This document shows, piece by piece, positions 24,410 through 33,695 of a stretch of 64,000 nucleotides of DNA. Made by a program: the position numbers and the translations under genes. Numbering within the stretch: position 1 is the first letter of the stretch; each line of letters begins with the position of its first letter. Source of the stretch: CAZUGH01 sp964619785 (lineage in GTDB: Bacteria > Bacillota > Clostridia > Lachnospirales > Lachnospiraceae); contig CAZUGH010000002.1 of assembly GCA_964619785.1 (NCBI GenBank), positions 20,168-84,167 on the forward strand. The letters are read 5' to 3'. The notes under the pieces were generated by a model, which was not told the DNA's origin, searched no databases, and was given only the letters and a program-made list of their open reading frames with translations.

Positions 24410-25408
24410 ATGAATTTGACAGGCAAGAATTTTCTAACATTAAAAGACTTCACGCCAGCAGAGATTGAATATATGCTGGATTTGGCAGCTTACCTGAAGG
24501 AAAAAAAGAAAAAAGGCGAGGCTGTGGACCATTTTCACGGCAAGAATATTGCTTTGATTTTTGAAAAGACAAGTACTAGAACACGTTGTTCTTTTGAAGT
24601 GGCTGCCTATGATCTAGGTATGGGTGTGACGTATCTTGACCCATCAGGATCTCAGATTGGTAAGAAAGAGAGCATTGCCGACACAGCACAGGTATTAGGA
24701 CGTATGTATGATGGGATTGAATATCGTGGATATGGCCAGGAAATTGTAGAAGATTTGGCAAAGTATGCCGGTGTTCCTGTGTGGAATGGTCTTACGAATG
24801 AATATCATCCAACACAGATGTTAGCAGATATGCTGACGATTCGTGAGCATTTTGGCAAGCTGAAGGGAATCAATTTTGTATATATGGGAGATGCCAGATA
24901 TAACATGGGTAATTCCCTGATGATTGCTTGTGCAAAGCTGGGACTAAACTTTACAGCTTGCGCTCCTGAGAAGTATTTTCCAAATAAAGAGTTGGTGGAA
25001 GAATGTCAAGGTTATGCAAAGGAATCTGGTGCAACGATCACACTAACTACAGATGTAGAATCAGGAACCAAGGGCGCAGATGTCGTTTATACGGATGTCT
25101 GGGTGTCAATGGGTGAGCCTACTGAGGTTTGGGATGAGAGAATTCATGACCTGCTCCCATATCAGGTAAACAAAAATGTAATGGACAACGCAGGAAGTCA
25201 AGCAGTATTCATGCATTGTCTTCCATCCTTCCATGACTTAAACACAGGAATTGGGAAGGATGTATATGAAAAATATGGTCTGAAGGAATTAGAAGTAACA
25301 GATGAAGTGTTCCAAAAGAATGCTCAGATTGTATTTGATGAAGCTGAGAATCGTATGCATACCATCAAAGCAGTGATGGTAGCGACATTAGGAGATTGGA
25401 GGGAATAG
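24410..25408 (+). CDS. argF: Ornithine carbamoyltransferase
   Basis: Makes citrulline from ornithine and carbamoyl phosphate. The carbamoyl-phosphate loop STRTRCSFE is at about residue 56, HPTQ at about 133, the ornithine-binding SMG in VWVSMGEPTE, and the catalytic Cys loop HCLPSFHD. 332 residues. It could serve arginine synthesis or catabolism; no other arginine gene is nearby. The citrate synthase start codon follows its stop directly. Confidence 0.95.
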   Translation: MNLTGKNFLTLKDFTPAEIEYMLDLAAYLKEKKKKGEAVDHFHGKNIALIFEKTSTRTRCSFEVAAYDLGMGVTYLDPSGSQIGKKESIADTAQVLGRMYDGIEYRGYGQEIVEDLAKYAGVPVWNGLTNEYHPTQMLADMLTIREHFGKLKGINFVYMGDARYNMGNSLMIACAKLGLNFTACAPEKYFPNKELVEECQGYAKESGATITLTTDVESGTKGADVVYTDVWVSMGEPTEVWDERIHDLLPYQVNKNVMDNAGSQAVFMHCLPSFHDLNTGIGKDVYEKYGLKELEVTDEVFQKNAQIVFDEAENRMHTIKAVMVATLGDWRE

Positions 25409-26782
25409 ATGAGCAGCAAACATCTCGATACGGAATGCAACAGAGAGTGGCTACAAAAGATGGCAGCTGTGTGTGAACAGAATAGTACTATTGATTCGAG
25501 TTTGTATACAAAATATGAAGTAAAAAGAGGTCTGAGAGATTTGAGTGGTCAAGGAGTTTTGACCGGCTTGACAGAGATTTCGGAGATTCGTTCTTACACC
25601 ATCGTAGATAGAGATTTGATTCCATGTGAAGGCAAGCTCTACTATCAAGGAGTGGACGTTGAGGAAATCGTTGACGGATTTTTACATGAAAAACGTTTTG
25701 GATTCGAAGAGGTTGTCTACTTGCTTCTTTTTGGAAGTCTTCCTACCGAGACGCAGTTAGAGGAATTGAAGGCGTTACTGAGTCAGTATCGTGCCAGCCT
25801 TCCACCAGCCTTTGTGCGTGATATCATTATGAAAGCACCAAGTGTGGACTTAATGAATACACTGGCAAGGAGTGTTCTTACCTTGTATTCTTATGATAAG
25901 AAAGCGGATGACACAAGTTTGGACAACGTATTGCGTCAATGCCTACAGCTGATTGCTTTGTTCCCAATGTTTTTAGTATATGGCTATCAGGCATCTAGTT
26001 ATTTTCATGATGGCGCTGGATTTTTTATCCACCCACCAAAACCGGAGTATTCAACAGCGGAGAATATTCTTCACATGTTACGTCCGGATAGTGTATTTAT
26101 ACCACTAGAGGCCAAGATTTTGGATATTGCACTTGTACTACATGCAGAACATGGCGGTGGTAATAATTCTACATTTACCAATCATGTTGTGACATCTTCG
26201 GGTACGGATACATATTCAGCGGTATCTGCATCACTTGGTTCACTAAAGGGACCAAGACATGGTGGAGCCAATGTGAAAGTATCACTTATGTTTGAGGATA
26301 TGAAAAAGCACATCAAGGATTGGACCAATGAAGATGAAGTTCGTCAGTATCTAGTTGATTTGGTAGAGAAGAAAGCATTTGACCATTCGGGATTGATTTA
26401 TGGAATGGGTCATGCGGTGTATTCCATCTCGGATCCGAGAGCGAATACATTTAAGAAGTTCGTTCAGAGTCTGTCCAAGGAAAAGGGACGGATGGAAGAG
26501 TTTGATTTATATACGATGGTAGAACGAATAGCACCTGAGGTTATCGCAAAGGAACGACAGATATATAAAGGCGTTAGTGCTAATATCGATTTTTATAGTG
26601 GTTTTGTTTACAATATGCTAGAGCTTCCCAACGAATTATATACTCCGCTTTTTGCAATGGGACGTATCACAGGTTGGAGTGCACATCGCTTAGAGGAGTT
26701 GATTAATGCAGGTAAGATTATTCGTCCTGCATACAAAGCCGTTAGTAAACATAAACCATATGTACCAATGGACGAGAGATAA
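25409..26782 (+). CDS. Citrate synthase
   Basis: Condenses acetyl-CoA and oxaloacetate. Catalytic-site segments are present: LHAEHGGGNNSTFT (first His), GPRHGGAN and GMGHAVYSISDPRA (second His). The large domain and the C-terminal Arg-containing segments are intact; 457 residues, the longer Clostridia/Lachnospiraceae form. It starts immediately after the argF stop (TAG then ATG). In an anaerobe it probably supplies 2-oxoglutarate for glutamate and arginine, which may explain its link with argF. Confidence 0.93.
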   Translation: MSSKHLDTECNREWLQKMAAVCEQNSTIDSSLYTKYEVKRGLRDLSGQGVLTGLTEISEIRSYTIVDRDLIPCEGKLYYQGVDVEEIVDGFLHEKRFGFEEVVYLLLFGSLPTETQLEELKALLSQYRASLPPAFVRDIIMKAPSVDLMNTLARSVLTLYSYDKKADDTSLDNVLRQCLQLIALFPMFLVYGYQASSYFHDGAGFFIHPPKPEYSTAENILHMLRPDSVFIPLEAKILDIALVLHAEHGGGNNSTFTNHVVTSSGTDTYSAVSASLGSLKGPRHGGANVKVSLMFEDMKKHIKDWTNEDEVRQYLVDLVEKKAFDHSGLIYGMGHAVYSISDPRANTFKKFVQSLSKEKGRMEEFDLYTMVERIAPEVIAKERQIYKGVSANIDFYSGFVYNMLELPNELYTPLFAMGRITGWSAHRLEELINAGKIIRPAYKAVSKHKPYVPMDER

Positions 26783-26802
26783 GCAACGATTACGGAGGAT
26801 GT

Positions 26803-27132
26803 ATGAACCAAGAACAAATTCTCTGCGGAAGCAGTTCATATGAAGAAAAATTTTATTTAAATCCAAGATTCGCCAATCTGCCAGAATCGATCCGTGAAGA
26901 GCTACAGATTATGTGTGTAAGTTTGACCGCGGAGGTTGGTGGAATCTTCACAATCGAGTTTGAGGAAAATGGTGAGCTTTTTCTGTCGACATTTGCGACA
27001 GAAGGAGATTTGCTTTACGATGAGATTGGTGCTCACTTAAAGGTGAAGCAACTACAATATGATAAGTCTGAGTTGTTAGAAGGACTTGAGATGTATTATC
27101 AATCATTTTACCTAGACAAGGGGGATAAATAA
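26803..27132 (+). CDS. Small conserved protein, DUF6145-like
   Basis: A 109-residue acidic soluble protein that I think belongs to a small Lachnospiraceae family (DUF6145), but I cannot verify this. It has no signal peptide or membrane segment and is predicted alpha/beta (IFTIEFEENGELFLSTF strand pair, then two helices). GGAGG is well spaced before the ATG, and the stop overlaps the coaX start as TAATG, so it is translationally coupled to coaX. Function unknown. Confidence 0.75.
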   Translation: MNQEQILCGSSSYEEKFYLNPRFANLPESIREELQIMCVSLTAEVGGIFTIEFEENGELFLSTFATEGDLLYDEIGAHLKVKQLQYDKSELLEGLEMYYQSFYLDKGDK

Positions 27133-27914
27133 TGCTTCTTGTAATAGATGTAGGAAATACCAACCTGACCTTTGGTGTGTTTAAAGAACAGGTGATTATG
27201 ACCAGGTTTCGATTAACAACCGCGATTCCACGTACTTCGGATGAGTTTGGTGTGTATATACTGGATTTACTAGAACATCAGGGAATCACAGGGGAGCAGA
27301 TTGAGCATGTTATCATTGCCTCTGTTGTTCCGCAGGTGATGTATTCGTTAAGTAATGGTGTTCGCAAATATCTCAAGCGAGAACCATTGATTGTGGGTAT
27401 TGGTACTAAGACAGGTATTCGTATCTGTACTGGTAATCCGACTGAGATTGGTGCAGACCGTATTGTAGATGCGGTAGGAGGTCTTGATCTTTATGGAGGA
27501 CCACTGATTGTTGTTGATTTTGGAACAGCGACGACATATGACTTGATTGGTGAGGATGGTTCTTTCTTAGCAGGAATAACGAGTCCTGGTATTAAGCTAT
27601 CTGCCAATGCGCTTTGGAATGGTACAGCTAAATTGCCAAAGATTGAGATTGAGAAACCTGATTCCATCTTGGCGAAGAATACGGTAACTAGTATGCAAGC
27701 TGGTTTGTTCTATGGAGCACTAGGACAGACAGAATACATTATCAAGCAGATACGTAAGGAATCTGGGTTTGACAATCTCAAGGTGGTTGCAACTGGCGGA
27801 TTGGGAAGATTGATTTCTGAAAATACAGGCAGCATTGATATTTATGATTCGGATTTGACGCTTCAGGGGCTGCGACTTATTTTTGAAAAAACGATTGGAA
27901 TGAAAAAACGATGA
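27132..27914 (+). CDS. coaX: Type III pantothenate kinase CoaX
   Basis: First step of coenzyme A synthesis by the ASKHA-fold enzyme. Motifs: phosphate loop DVGNTNLTFGVF at residue 5, GADRIVDAVG (pantothenate/dimer site) and DFGTATTYDLI. 260 residues. Overlaps the preceding small gene by one base and dusB by four. Confidence 0.96.
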   Translation: MLLVIDVGNTNLTFGVFKEQVIMTRFRLTTAIPRTSDEFGVYILDLLEHQGITGEQIEHVIIASVVPQVMYSLSNGVRKYLKREPLIVGIGTKTGIRICTGNPTEIGADRIVDAVGGLDLYGGPLIVVDFGTATTYDLIGEDGSFLAGITSPGIKLSANALWNGTAKLPKIEIEKPDSILAKNTVTSMQAGLFYGALGQTEYIIKQIRKESGFDNLKVVATGGLGRLISENTGSIDIYDSDLTLQGLRLIFEKTIGMKKR

Positions 27915-28879
27915 AATTAACAATAGGTAATGTCACATTAGATAATCCGGTGATATTAGCACCAATGGCAGGAGTAACCGACCTGCCATTTCGTCTGCTT
28001 TGCAAAGAGCAGGGAGCTGGTTTGATTACCACAGAGATGGTTAGTGCAAAAGGGATTTTTTATAATAGCAAAAACACGAAGAAGATTATGGAGATTCGGG
28101 AAAATGAACGCCCAGCTGCATTACAACTTTTTGGCTCAGATCCCAAGATTATGAGTGAGATGGCGAAACAAATTGAGAATCATAACTTTGATATTCTTGA
28201 TATTAATATGGGCTGCCCAGTACCCAAAGTGGTAAACAATGGTGAGGGGTCGGCATTGTTGAAAAATATCCCATTGGCTTACGAGATTATGAAAGCTGTT
28301 GTGGATGCTATTGATAAGCCAGTTACCGTTAAGTTTCGTAAGGGCTTTTTGGATGGAGAAACACAGGCACTTGAGTTAGCAAAGGCGGCAGAAGAGGCTG
28401 GCGTGGCAGCAGTTGCTGTTCATGGAAGGACGAGAGAGCAATATTATAGTGGAGAAGCGGATTGGAAAATTATCCGCCAGGTGAAGGAATTAGTAAAAAT
28501 ACCAGTGATTGGTAATGGAGACATTTTTCACGCAGAAGACGCAAAGCGGATGATGGACGAGACTGGTTGTGATGGTGTGATGGTGGCGAGAGGAGCAAAA
28601 GGAAATCCCTGGATTTTCCATGAGATACTTACCTACCTTGAAACTGGCGTGGTGCCAGCAAAACCATCTATGCAAGAAGTGGTTGATACCATATTACGAC
28701 ATGGTCAGATGCAGATTGAGTGGAATGGTGAGCTCGCAGCCATGCGAGAAATGCGAAAACATGTAGCATGGTACACAAGCGGATACCCTCATTCGGCGGC
28801 TTTACGAGGCAAAATTAACGAAATTGAGAAAATTGACGACTTACGCGAACTTTTATTTGAACATTTATGTAAAGTATAG
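27911..28879 (+). CDS. dusB: tRNA-dihydrouridine synthase DusB
   Basis: FMN enzyme reducing specific uridines in tRNA. FMN-binding barrel begins LAPMAGVTDLPFR; the catalytic Cys is in NMGCPVPKVVNNGEGSALL; HGRTREQYYSG and GNGDIF are standard FMN/tRNA contacts. 322 residues with the C-terminal helical recognition domain. ATGA overlap with coaX. Confidence 0.95.
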   Translation: MKLTIGNVTLDNPVILAPMAGVTDLPFRLLCKEQGAGLITTEMVSAKGIFYNSKNTKKIMEIRENERPAALQLFGSDPKIMSEMAKQIENHNFDILDINMGCPVPKVVNNGEGSALLKNIPLAYEIMKAVVDAIDKPVTVKFRKGFLDGETQALELAKAAEEAGVAAVAVHGRTREQYYSGEADWKIIRQVKELVKIPVIGNGDIFHAEDAKRMMDETGCDGVMVARGAKGNPWIFHEILTYLETGVVPAKPSMQEVVDTILRHGQMQIEWNGELAAMREMRKHVAWYTSGYPHSAALRGKINEIEKIDDLRELLFEHLCKV

Positions 28880-28935
28880 TAAAATGGTAAAAAGGTTTAT
28901 GCCTAAAGAAGAATAAACGAGAGAGGTGCAAAGTA

Positions 28936-30021
28936 ATGAGTAGTAAACTTAGAGTTGGTATCCTTGGCGGTACCGGAATGGTAGGACAGCGTTTTATTTC
29001 TCTTCTTGAGAATCACCCATGGTTTGAAGTAGTTGCTATCGCAGCTAGTCCAAGAAGTGCAGGGAAGACCTATGAAGATGCCGTTGGCGGACGTTGGAAG
29101 ATGCAGACACCAATGCCAGAGGCGGTAAAGAAGATTGAAGTTATGAATGTCAACGAAGTTGAAGCAGTAAGCAGCAAAGTTGATTTTGTATTTAGTGCGG
29201 TTGATATGACCAAGGATGAGATTAAGGCCATTGAAGAAGCATATGCCAAGACAGAGACACCAGTTGTATCCAACAACAGTGCACACCGTTGGACACCTGA
29301 TGTACCTATGGTAGTACCTGAATTGAATCCAGAGCACCTTGAAGTTATTGAGCATCAGAAGAAGCGTTTGGGAACAACGAGAGGATTTATTGCTGTTAAG
29401 CCAAATTGCTCCATTCAGAGTTACACACCAGCATTGACTGCTTGGAAGAAATTTGAACCAGAAGTTGTCGTTGCTACAACCTATCAGGCAATTTCAGGAG
29501 CAGGCAAGACATTTAAGGAGTGGCCTGAGATGGAACATAATATCATTCCATATATCGGCGGCGAAGAAGAGAAGAGTGAGAAAGAGCCTCTTCGTATCTG
29601 GGGTAAAGTTGAAGACGGTGTTATCGTTCCGGCAACAACTCCACTGATTACAAGTCAGTGTATCCGTGTTCCTGTTTTAGATGGACATACAGCAGCTGTC
29701 TTCGTTAATTTCAAGAAGAAACCAACCAAGGAAGAATTGATTCAGGCATTGGTTGAGTATAAGGGTGCTGCTCAAGAATTAGAGTTACCAAGTGCGCCAA
29801 AGCAGTTCATTCAGTATCTTGAAGATGACAATCGCCCACAGGTATCATTAGATGTAAACTATGAAAATGGTATGGGTGTTTCCGTAGGTCGTCTGAGAGA
29901 AGACTCATATTTTGATTGGAAGTTTGTTGGACTTTCTCACAATACAGTACGTGGTGCTGCAGGTGGTGGAGTTTTGAGTGCAGAGCTTCTGAAAGCAAAA
30001 GGATATATCACAGCGAAGTAA
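28936..30021 (+). CDS. asd: Aspartate-semialdehyde dehydrogenase (archaeal/fungal type)
   Basis: Reduces aspartyl phosphate to the semialdehyde for lysine, methionine and threonine synthesis. NADP loop GILGGTGMVGQRF at residue 8, catalytic Cys in KPNCSIQSYTPAL, and His in RVPVLDGHTAAVF. At 361 residues and with these motifs it belongs to the archaeal-like branch common in Clostridia, not the enterobacterial one. GAGAGGTG precedes the start. It appears to lead the run into the pyr genes. Confidence 0.95.
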   Translation: MSSKLRVGILGGTGMVGQRFISLLENHPWFEVVAIAASPRSAGKTYEDAVGGRWKMQTPMPEAVKKIEVMNVNEVEAVSSKVDFVFSAVDMTKDEIKAIEEAYAKTETPVVSNNSAHRWTPDVPMVVPELNPEHLEVIEHQKKRLGTTRGFIAVKPNCSIQSYTPALTAWKKFEPEVVVATTYQAISGAGKTFKEWPEMEHNIIPYIGGEEEKSEKEPLRIWGKVEDGVIVPATTPLITSQCIRVPVLDGHTAAVFVNFKKKPTKEELIQALVEYKGAAQELELPSAPKQFIQYLEDDNRPQVSLDVNYENGMGVSVGRLREDSYFDWKFVGLSHNTVRGAAGGGVLSAELLKAKGYITAK

Positions 30022-30046
30022 TATGTACGACGTTTGAGGGGGTGTC

Positions 30047-30505
30047 ATGGTGAAGAGATTTAAGGTATTAGTCAAGGGAATTGTTCAACATGAGAATCAG
30101 TTTCTAGTGGTCGAACGCTGGTATGATGATCGCATTTTTGACCCATATCAGTGGGAATTTGTTGATGGTGAATTAGAATTTGGAGAGGTGCCGGATAAGG
30201 CAGTTCTTCGAGTAATTCAAGAAAAGACCGGACTTACCGTAGCAATCGATGACATACTCTATACATGGGGATTCACCGCTGGAGAGATTTGTACGTTAGG
30301 CATTGCATATCAATGCGTGTCGGCGACGGATGAAGTGACTCTAGCGGAGGATTACCGTGATTATAAATGGGTCACGCGTGATGAGATGAGTGACTATATT
30401 ACGAATAAAGCAGTGCTTGAAGATATTGACCGAGCAGGATTGACAAGAGATTTTGATCTCGAAGATTTTGGAAAGGTGGATATTTTTATTGAACATTTGG
30501 ATTAA
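30047..30505 (+). CDS. Nudix-fold protein with degenerate Nudix box
   Basis: A 152-residue Nudix-fold protein. The Nudix box is at residues 41-63 and starts properly (G41, E47) but the catalytic helix reads R55-V-I-Q-E59-K60-T-G-L, where the consensus is R-E-U-x-E-E-x-G-U. Two metal-binding Glu positions are therefore Val56 and Lys60. It lies 25 bases after asd and its last 17 bases overlap the pyrC start, so it is coupled to pyrimidine synthesis. It may be a weak hydrolase or a ligand sensor; neither is shown. Confidence 0.82.
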   Translation: MVKRFKVLVKGIVQHENQFLVVERWYDDRIFDPYQWEFVDGELEFGEVPDKAVLRVIQEKTGLTVAIDDILYTWGFTAGEICTLGIAYQCVSATDEVTLAEDYRDYKWVTRDEMSDYITNKAVLEDIDRAGLTRDFDLEDFGKVDIFIEHLD

Positions 30506-31793
30506 AAATGGACATTTACTGGACCCAGGAACCAACCGTGATGGTATGTTTGACATCTTTATTAAAGATGGCAAAGTAGCAGCTGTTGGTTCTTTTCCAA
30601 GTAAATACGTAAGTGAAGAAGAATTACAGGAAAGTCAGCAAGTAGATGCTACAGGCAAATATGTTATGCCAGGCTTCATTGATTTGCATGTACATTATCG
30701 TGAACCAGGGTTTGAGTACAAGGAGACGATTGCCACAGGAACAAAAGCAGCAGTTCGTGGAGGGTTTACAGGGACATGCCCGATGCCAAATACTAAGCCT
30801 AGTACAGATTGTCCACAGATGATTGATAAGGTTCTTACGATTGCTAGTCGCGAAGGTCTCTGTAAAGTGTATCCAGTCGGTGCCGTAACAATCGGTCAGA
30901 TGGGTCAAGAGATGACGGATATTGAAGGTATGGTTCACGCGGGTGCCAAGGCAATTAGTGAGGATGGTAAGTCAGTTATGGATGCTGGTCTATATCGACG
31001 CGCGATGGAAGAAGCAGCTCGAATGGATATTCCGGTTATGGCTCACTGTGAGGATAAAAACCTTGTTGGAAAAGGTGCTCTAAACGCAGGAGATAAAGCA
31101 CAGGAACTTGGTGTTGCAGGGATTACCAATGCGGTTGAAGATGTCATCGTTGCGCGTGATATTTTATTAGCAAAAGAGACTGGTGCTAGACTTCACCTTT
31201 GTCACTGCTCAACGAAAGATAGCGTTGAGATGATTCGTCTTGCCAAGGCAGAAGGTGTGTGTGTAAGCGGTGAAGTATGTCCACATCATTTTGCTATGAC
31301 AGAACAAGACATCCCTGGGGATGATGCCAACTATAAGATGAATCCACCACTGAGAAGCGCAGCGGATGTTCAGGCGTTGAAGGAAGGCCTACGCGATGGT
31401 GTGATGGATGTGATTTCAACGGACCATGCACCACACAGCGAGGAAGAAAAGCAAAGACCAATTGCGGAAGCGCCATTTGGTATTGTTGGTTTAGAGACTG
31501 CATTTTGTCTGACGGTGACACATCTTGTATTAGAGGGCTATTTGACACCGATGCAGATGGTTGAGAAGATGAGTACCAATCCAGCTAGAATTCTCGGTGT
31601 AGAAGGTGGAACTCTTCGAGAGGGGTCAGTAGCAGATTTGGTAATTGCGGACATGAATGAGAGATATCAGATTAATCCAAATGAGTTTGTTTCAAAGGGA
31701 AAAAACACACCATTTTCTGGACATGAAGCCGTAGGACGAGTTGAGAAGACGATGGTGAATGGACAGTTTGTCTATGAAATGGAGACAGTATAA
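30489..31793 (+). CDS. pyrC: Dihydroorotase (TTG start)
   Basis: Cyclises carbamoyl aspartate in pyrimidine synthesis. Zinc ligands: DLHVHYREPGFE, catalytic carboxylated-Lys or Asp region EDGKSVMDAG, HCE in VMAHCEDK, CHCSTKDSVE, and catalytic Asp in STDHAPHSEEEK. The start is TTG at 30489, giving MNIWIKNGHLLDPG, the usual N-terminus; GGTGG (30475-30479) is in range. A TTG at 30453 would give a foreign extension. 434 residues. First pyr gene here; pyrB is absent from the window. Confidence 0.93.
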   Translation: MNIWIKNGHLLDPGTNRDGMFDIFIKDGKVAAVGSFPSKYVSEEELQESQQVDATGKYVMPGFIDLHVHYREPGFEYKETIATGTKAAVRGGFTGTCPMPNTKPSTDCPQMIDKVLTIASREGLCKVYPVGAVTIGQMGQEMTDIEGMVHAGAKAISEDGKSVMDAGLYRRAMEEAARMDIPVMAHCEDKNLVGKGALNAGDKAQELGVAGITNAVEDVIVARDILLAKETGARLHLCHCSTKDSVEMIRLAKAEGVCVSGEVCPHHFAMTEQDIPGDDANYKMNPPLRSAADVQALKEGLRDGVMDVISTDHAPHSEEEKQRPIAEAPFGIVGLETAFCLTVTHLVLEGYLTPMQMVEKMSTNPARILGVEGGTLREGSVADLVIADMNERYQINPNEFVSKGKNTPFSGHEAVGRVEKTMVNGQFVYEMETV

Positions 31794-31818
31794 GAGCATA
31801 CCAGAAAAGGAGATCAAG

Positions 31819-32736
31819 ATGATTAATAAATTAGTAGAGAAAATCAAGAAGTTAGAGGCACCTATTGTTGTTGGACTAGATCCAATGTTGAGTTATGTCC
31901 CAGACTACATTTTAAATAAGGCAATTGAAGAAAAGGGCGAATCATTAGAAGCTGCTGCAGAAGCAATCTGGCAGTTTAATAAGGGAATCGTTGATGCCAC
32001 TTGTGATTTGATTCCAGCTGTGAAACCGCAGATTGCGATGTATGAGCAGTTTGGTGTTCCTGGAATGATGGCGTTTAAGAAGACAGTAGATTATTGCCAT
32101 GAGAAAGATTTAGTCGTTATCGGAGATGTGAAACGTGGCGATATCGGTTCGACATCTACAGCCTATGCGGTTGGACATTTAGGACAGGTTCAAGTAGGAA
32201 GTAAGAAGTTTTACGGTTTCGATGAAGACTTCGCTACGGTTAATCCATACCTAGGCTCTGATGGTGTGAAACCATTTATTGAAGTATGTAGGGAGGAAAA
32301 CAAGGGATTATTTATTTTGGTGAAAACTTCCAATCCATCGAGCGGTGAATTCCAGGATCAAGAGATGAATGGACGTGCACTATATGAAGTTGTAGGTGAA
32401 CGTGTCGCTGAATGGGGAACCACTCATATGGGGGATTCATATAGTTACATAGGAGCTGTGGTAGGAGCCACATATCCTGAACAAGCAAGGGTTCTTCGGT
32501 CAATTATGCCAAAAACTTATATACTAGTGCCTGGTTATGGTGCACAGGGTGGAACAGCGAAAGATCTGAAACCATTTTTCAATGAAGATGGACTTGGTGC
32601 AATTGTTAATTCTTCTCGTGGTATTATCGCAGCTTATAAACAGGATAAGTATAGTAAGTTTGGACCTGAGAATTATGCAGATGCTTCACGTCAGGCAGTG
32701 CTTGATATGAAGGCAGACATTCAAACTATTTTTTAG
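31819..32736 (+). CDS. pyrF: Orotidine-5'-phosphate decarboxylase (long form)
   Basis: Last step of UMP synthesis. This is the ~305-residue long bacterial form: VVGLDPMLSYVP near the N-terminus, the catalytic Lys/Asp array as VVIGDVKRGDIGSTS, and the phosphate loop VPGYGAQGGTA. Start ATG 31819 follows AAGGAG (31807-31812); the in-frame ATG at 31759 lies inside pyrC and is rejected. Confidence 0.95.
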   Translation: MINKLVEKIKKLEAPIVVGLDPMLSYVPDYILNKAIEEKGESLEAAAEAIWQFNKGIVDATCDLIPAVKPQIAMYEQFGVPGMMAFKKTVDYCHEKDLVVIGDVKRGDIGSTSTAYAVGHLGQVQVGSKKFYGFDEDFATVNPYLGSDGVKPFIEVCREENKGLFILVKTSNPSSGEFQDQEMNGRALYEVVGERVAEWGTTHMGDSYSYIGAVVGATYPEQARVLRSIMPKTYILVPGYGAQGGTAKDLKPFFNEDGLGAIVNSSRGIIAAYKQDKYSKFGPENYADASRQAVLDMKADIQTIF

Positions 32737-32751
32737 AAAGCGAGAGTAGAG

Positions 32752-33669
32752 ATGAAAAAGAGAATTAGTGCAGTTGTATTAGTATTAGCAATGGTTGTAT
32801 CCTGTATGACAGGATGTGGAAAAAAGGATGCATTACAGGCAGCAGTTGAAACCGCACAGAGTGCGAAGAACATGGATGCCACACTAAAGATGGATATGTC
32901 AATGAAGATGAGTGTCGCTGGTCAAGAACAGACGTTAGATATGAATATGGATGGCGATATGACAATTTTCACGGACCCACTAAAATACAAAATGAATATG
33001 TCGATGAAGATGGCAGGACAAGATACAAAGATGGAAAGTTATATGGCAAAAGAAGGCGAAAACTATATGACTTATACCAATTCTGGTACGACATGGAGCA
33101 AGGTAAAAGTTGCTAGTGCAGATGAGATGGATAAGGTAAAAGCACAGAGTGATGCTTACAATGTTGCAAGTTTTGTTAAGAATAAAGAAGACTTGAAACC
33201 AGGTGAAGATGCTACTGAGAACGATAAGACTTATAAAACTTATACAGCAGTGATGACGAAAGAAATGATGAAAGAAGCAATGGAGAGTTCAATGGGAAAT
33301 TCATTGGACAGCTTAAGTTCTCTGACAGGCGGTAAGCTTGACAAAGATAAATTAGATAGCATTCTTGATAGTATAAAAGATGTTACCTACACAATTTGGG
33401 TCGATGAAGAAGAAGCTGTTATCTATCGTGTGAAGTATTCTATGGCAGAGATGATGGATTCCTTGATGAGCCAGTTATTTGCATCAATGGCATCTGGTTC
33501 TGATGCGGATGGTATGACAGCCGAGCAAAAGAAAGTAATGAAGAGCCTAAAGATTGAGATTGGTAAATGTGATATTGATATCGTTTACAAGAACTACAAT
33601 GAAGCAACTGATTTTGAAATTCCAGCAGAAGCACTTGCTGCTAAAGAGACTACTTCAGCAACAGAGTAA
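32752..33669 (+). CDS. Met-rich lipoprotein inside the pyr operon
   Basis: A secreted lipoprotein of unknown function, 305 residues. Signal peptide MKKRISAVVLVLAMVVS with lipobox MTGC (Cys22). The mature N-terminal half is made of alternating-pattern strands rich in Met (MDMSMKMS, MNMDGDM, MNMSMKM), reminiscent of lipid- or ligand-binding beta-barrel lipoproteins of the LppX/DUF6612 kind; that assignment is tentative. It lies 15 bases after pyrF and 26 before pyrK, so it is co-transcribed with pyrimidine genes without obvious biochemical reason. Confidence 0.8.
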   Translation: MKKRISAVVLVLAMVVSCMTGCGKKDALQAAVETAQSAKNMDATLKMDMSMKMSVAGQEQTLDMNMDGDMTIFTDPLKYKMNMSMKMAGQDTKMESYMAKEGENYMTYTNSGTTWSKVKVASADEMDKVKAQSDAYNVASFVKNKEDLKPGEDATENDKTYKTYTAVMTKEMMKEAMESSMGNSLDSLSSLTGGKLDKDKLDSILDSIKDVTYTIWVDEEEAVIYRVKYSMAEMMDSLMSQLFASMASGSDADGMTAEQKKVMKSLKIEIGKCDIDIVYKNYNEATDFEIPAEALAAKETTSATE

Positions 33670-33695
33670 TATTTTCCTAGAGAGGATGAATCACC

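Noticed and set aside
28880..28935. Lysine riboswitch or T-box upstream of asd
   Set aside because: The gap is only 56 bases, too short for either structure.
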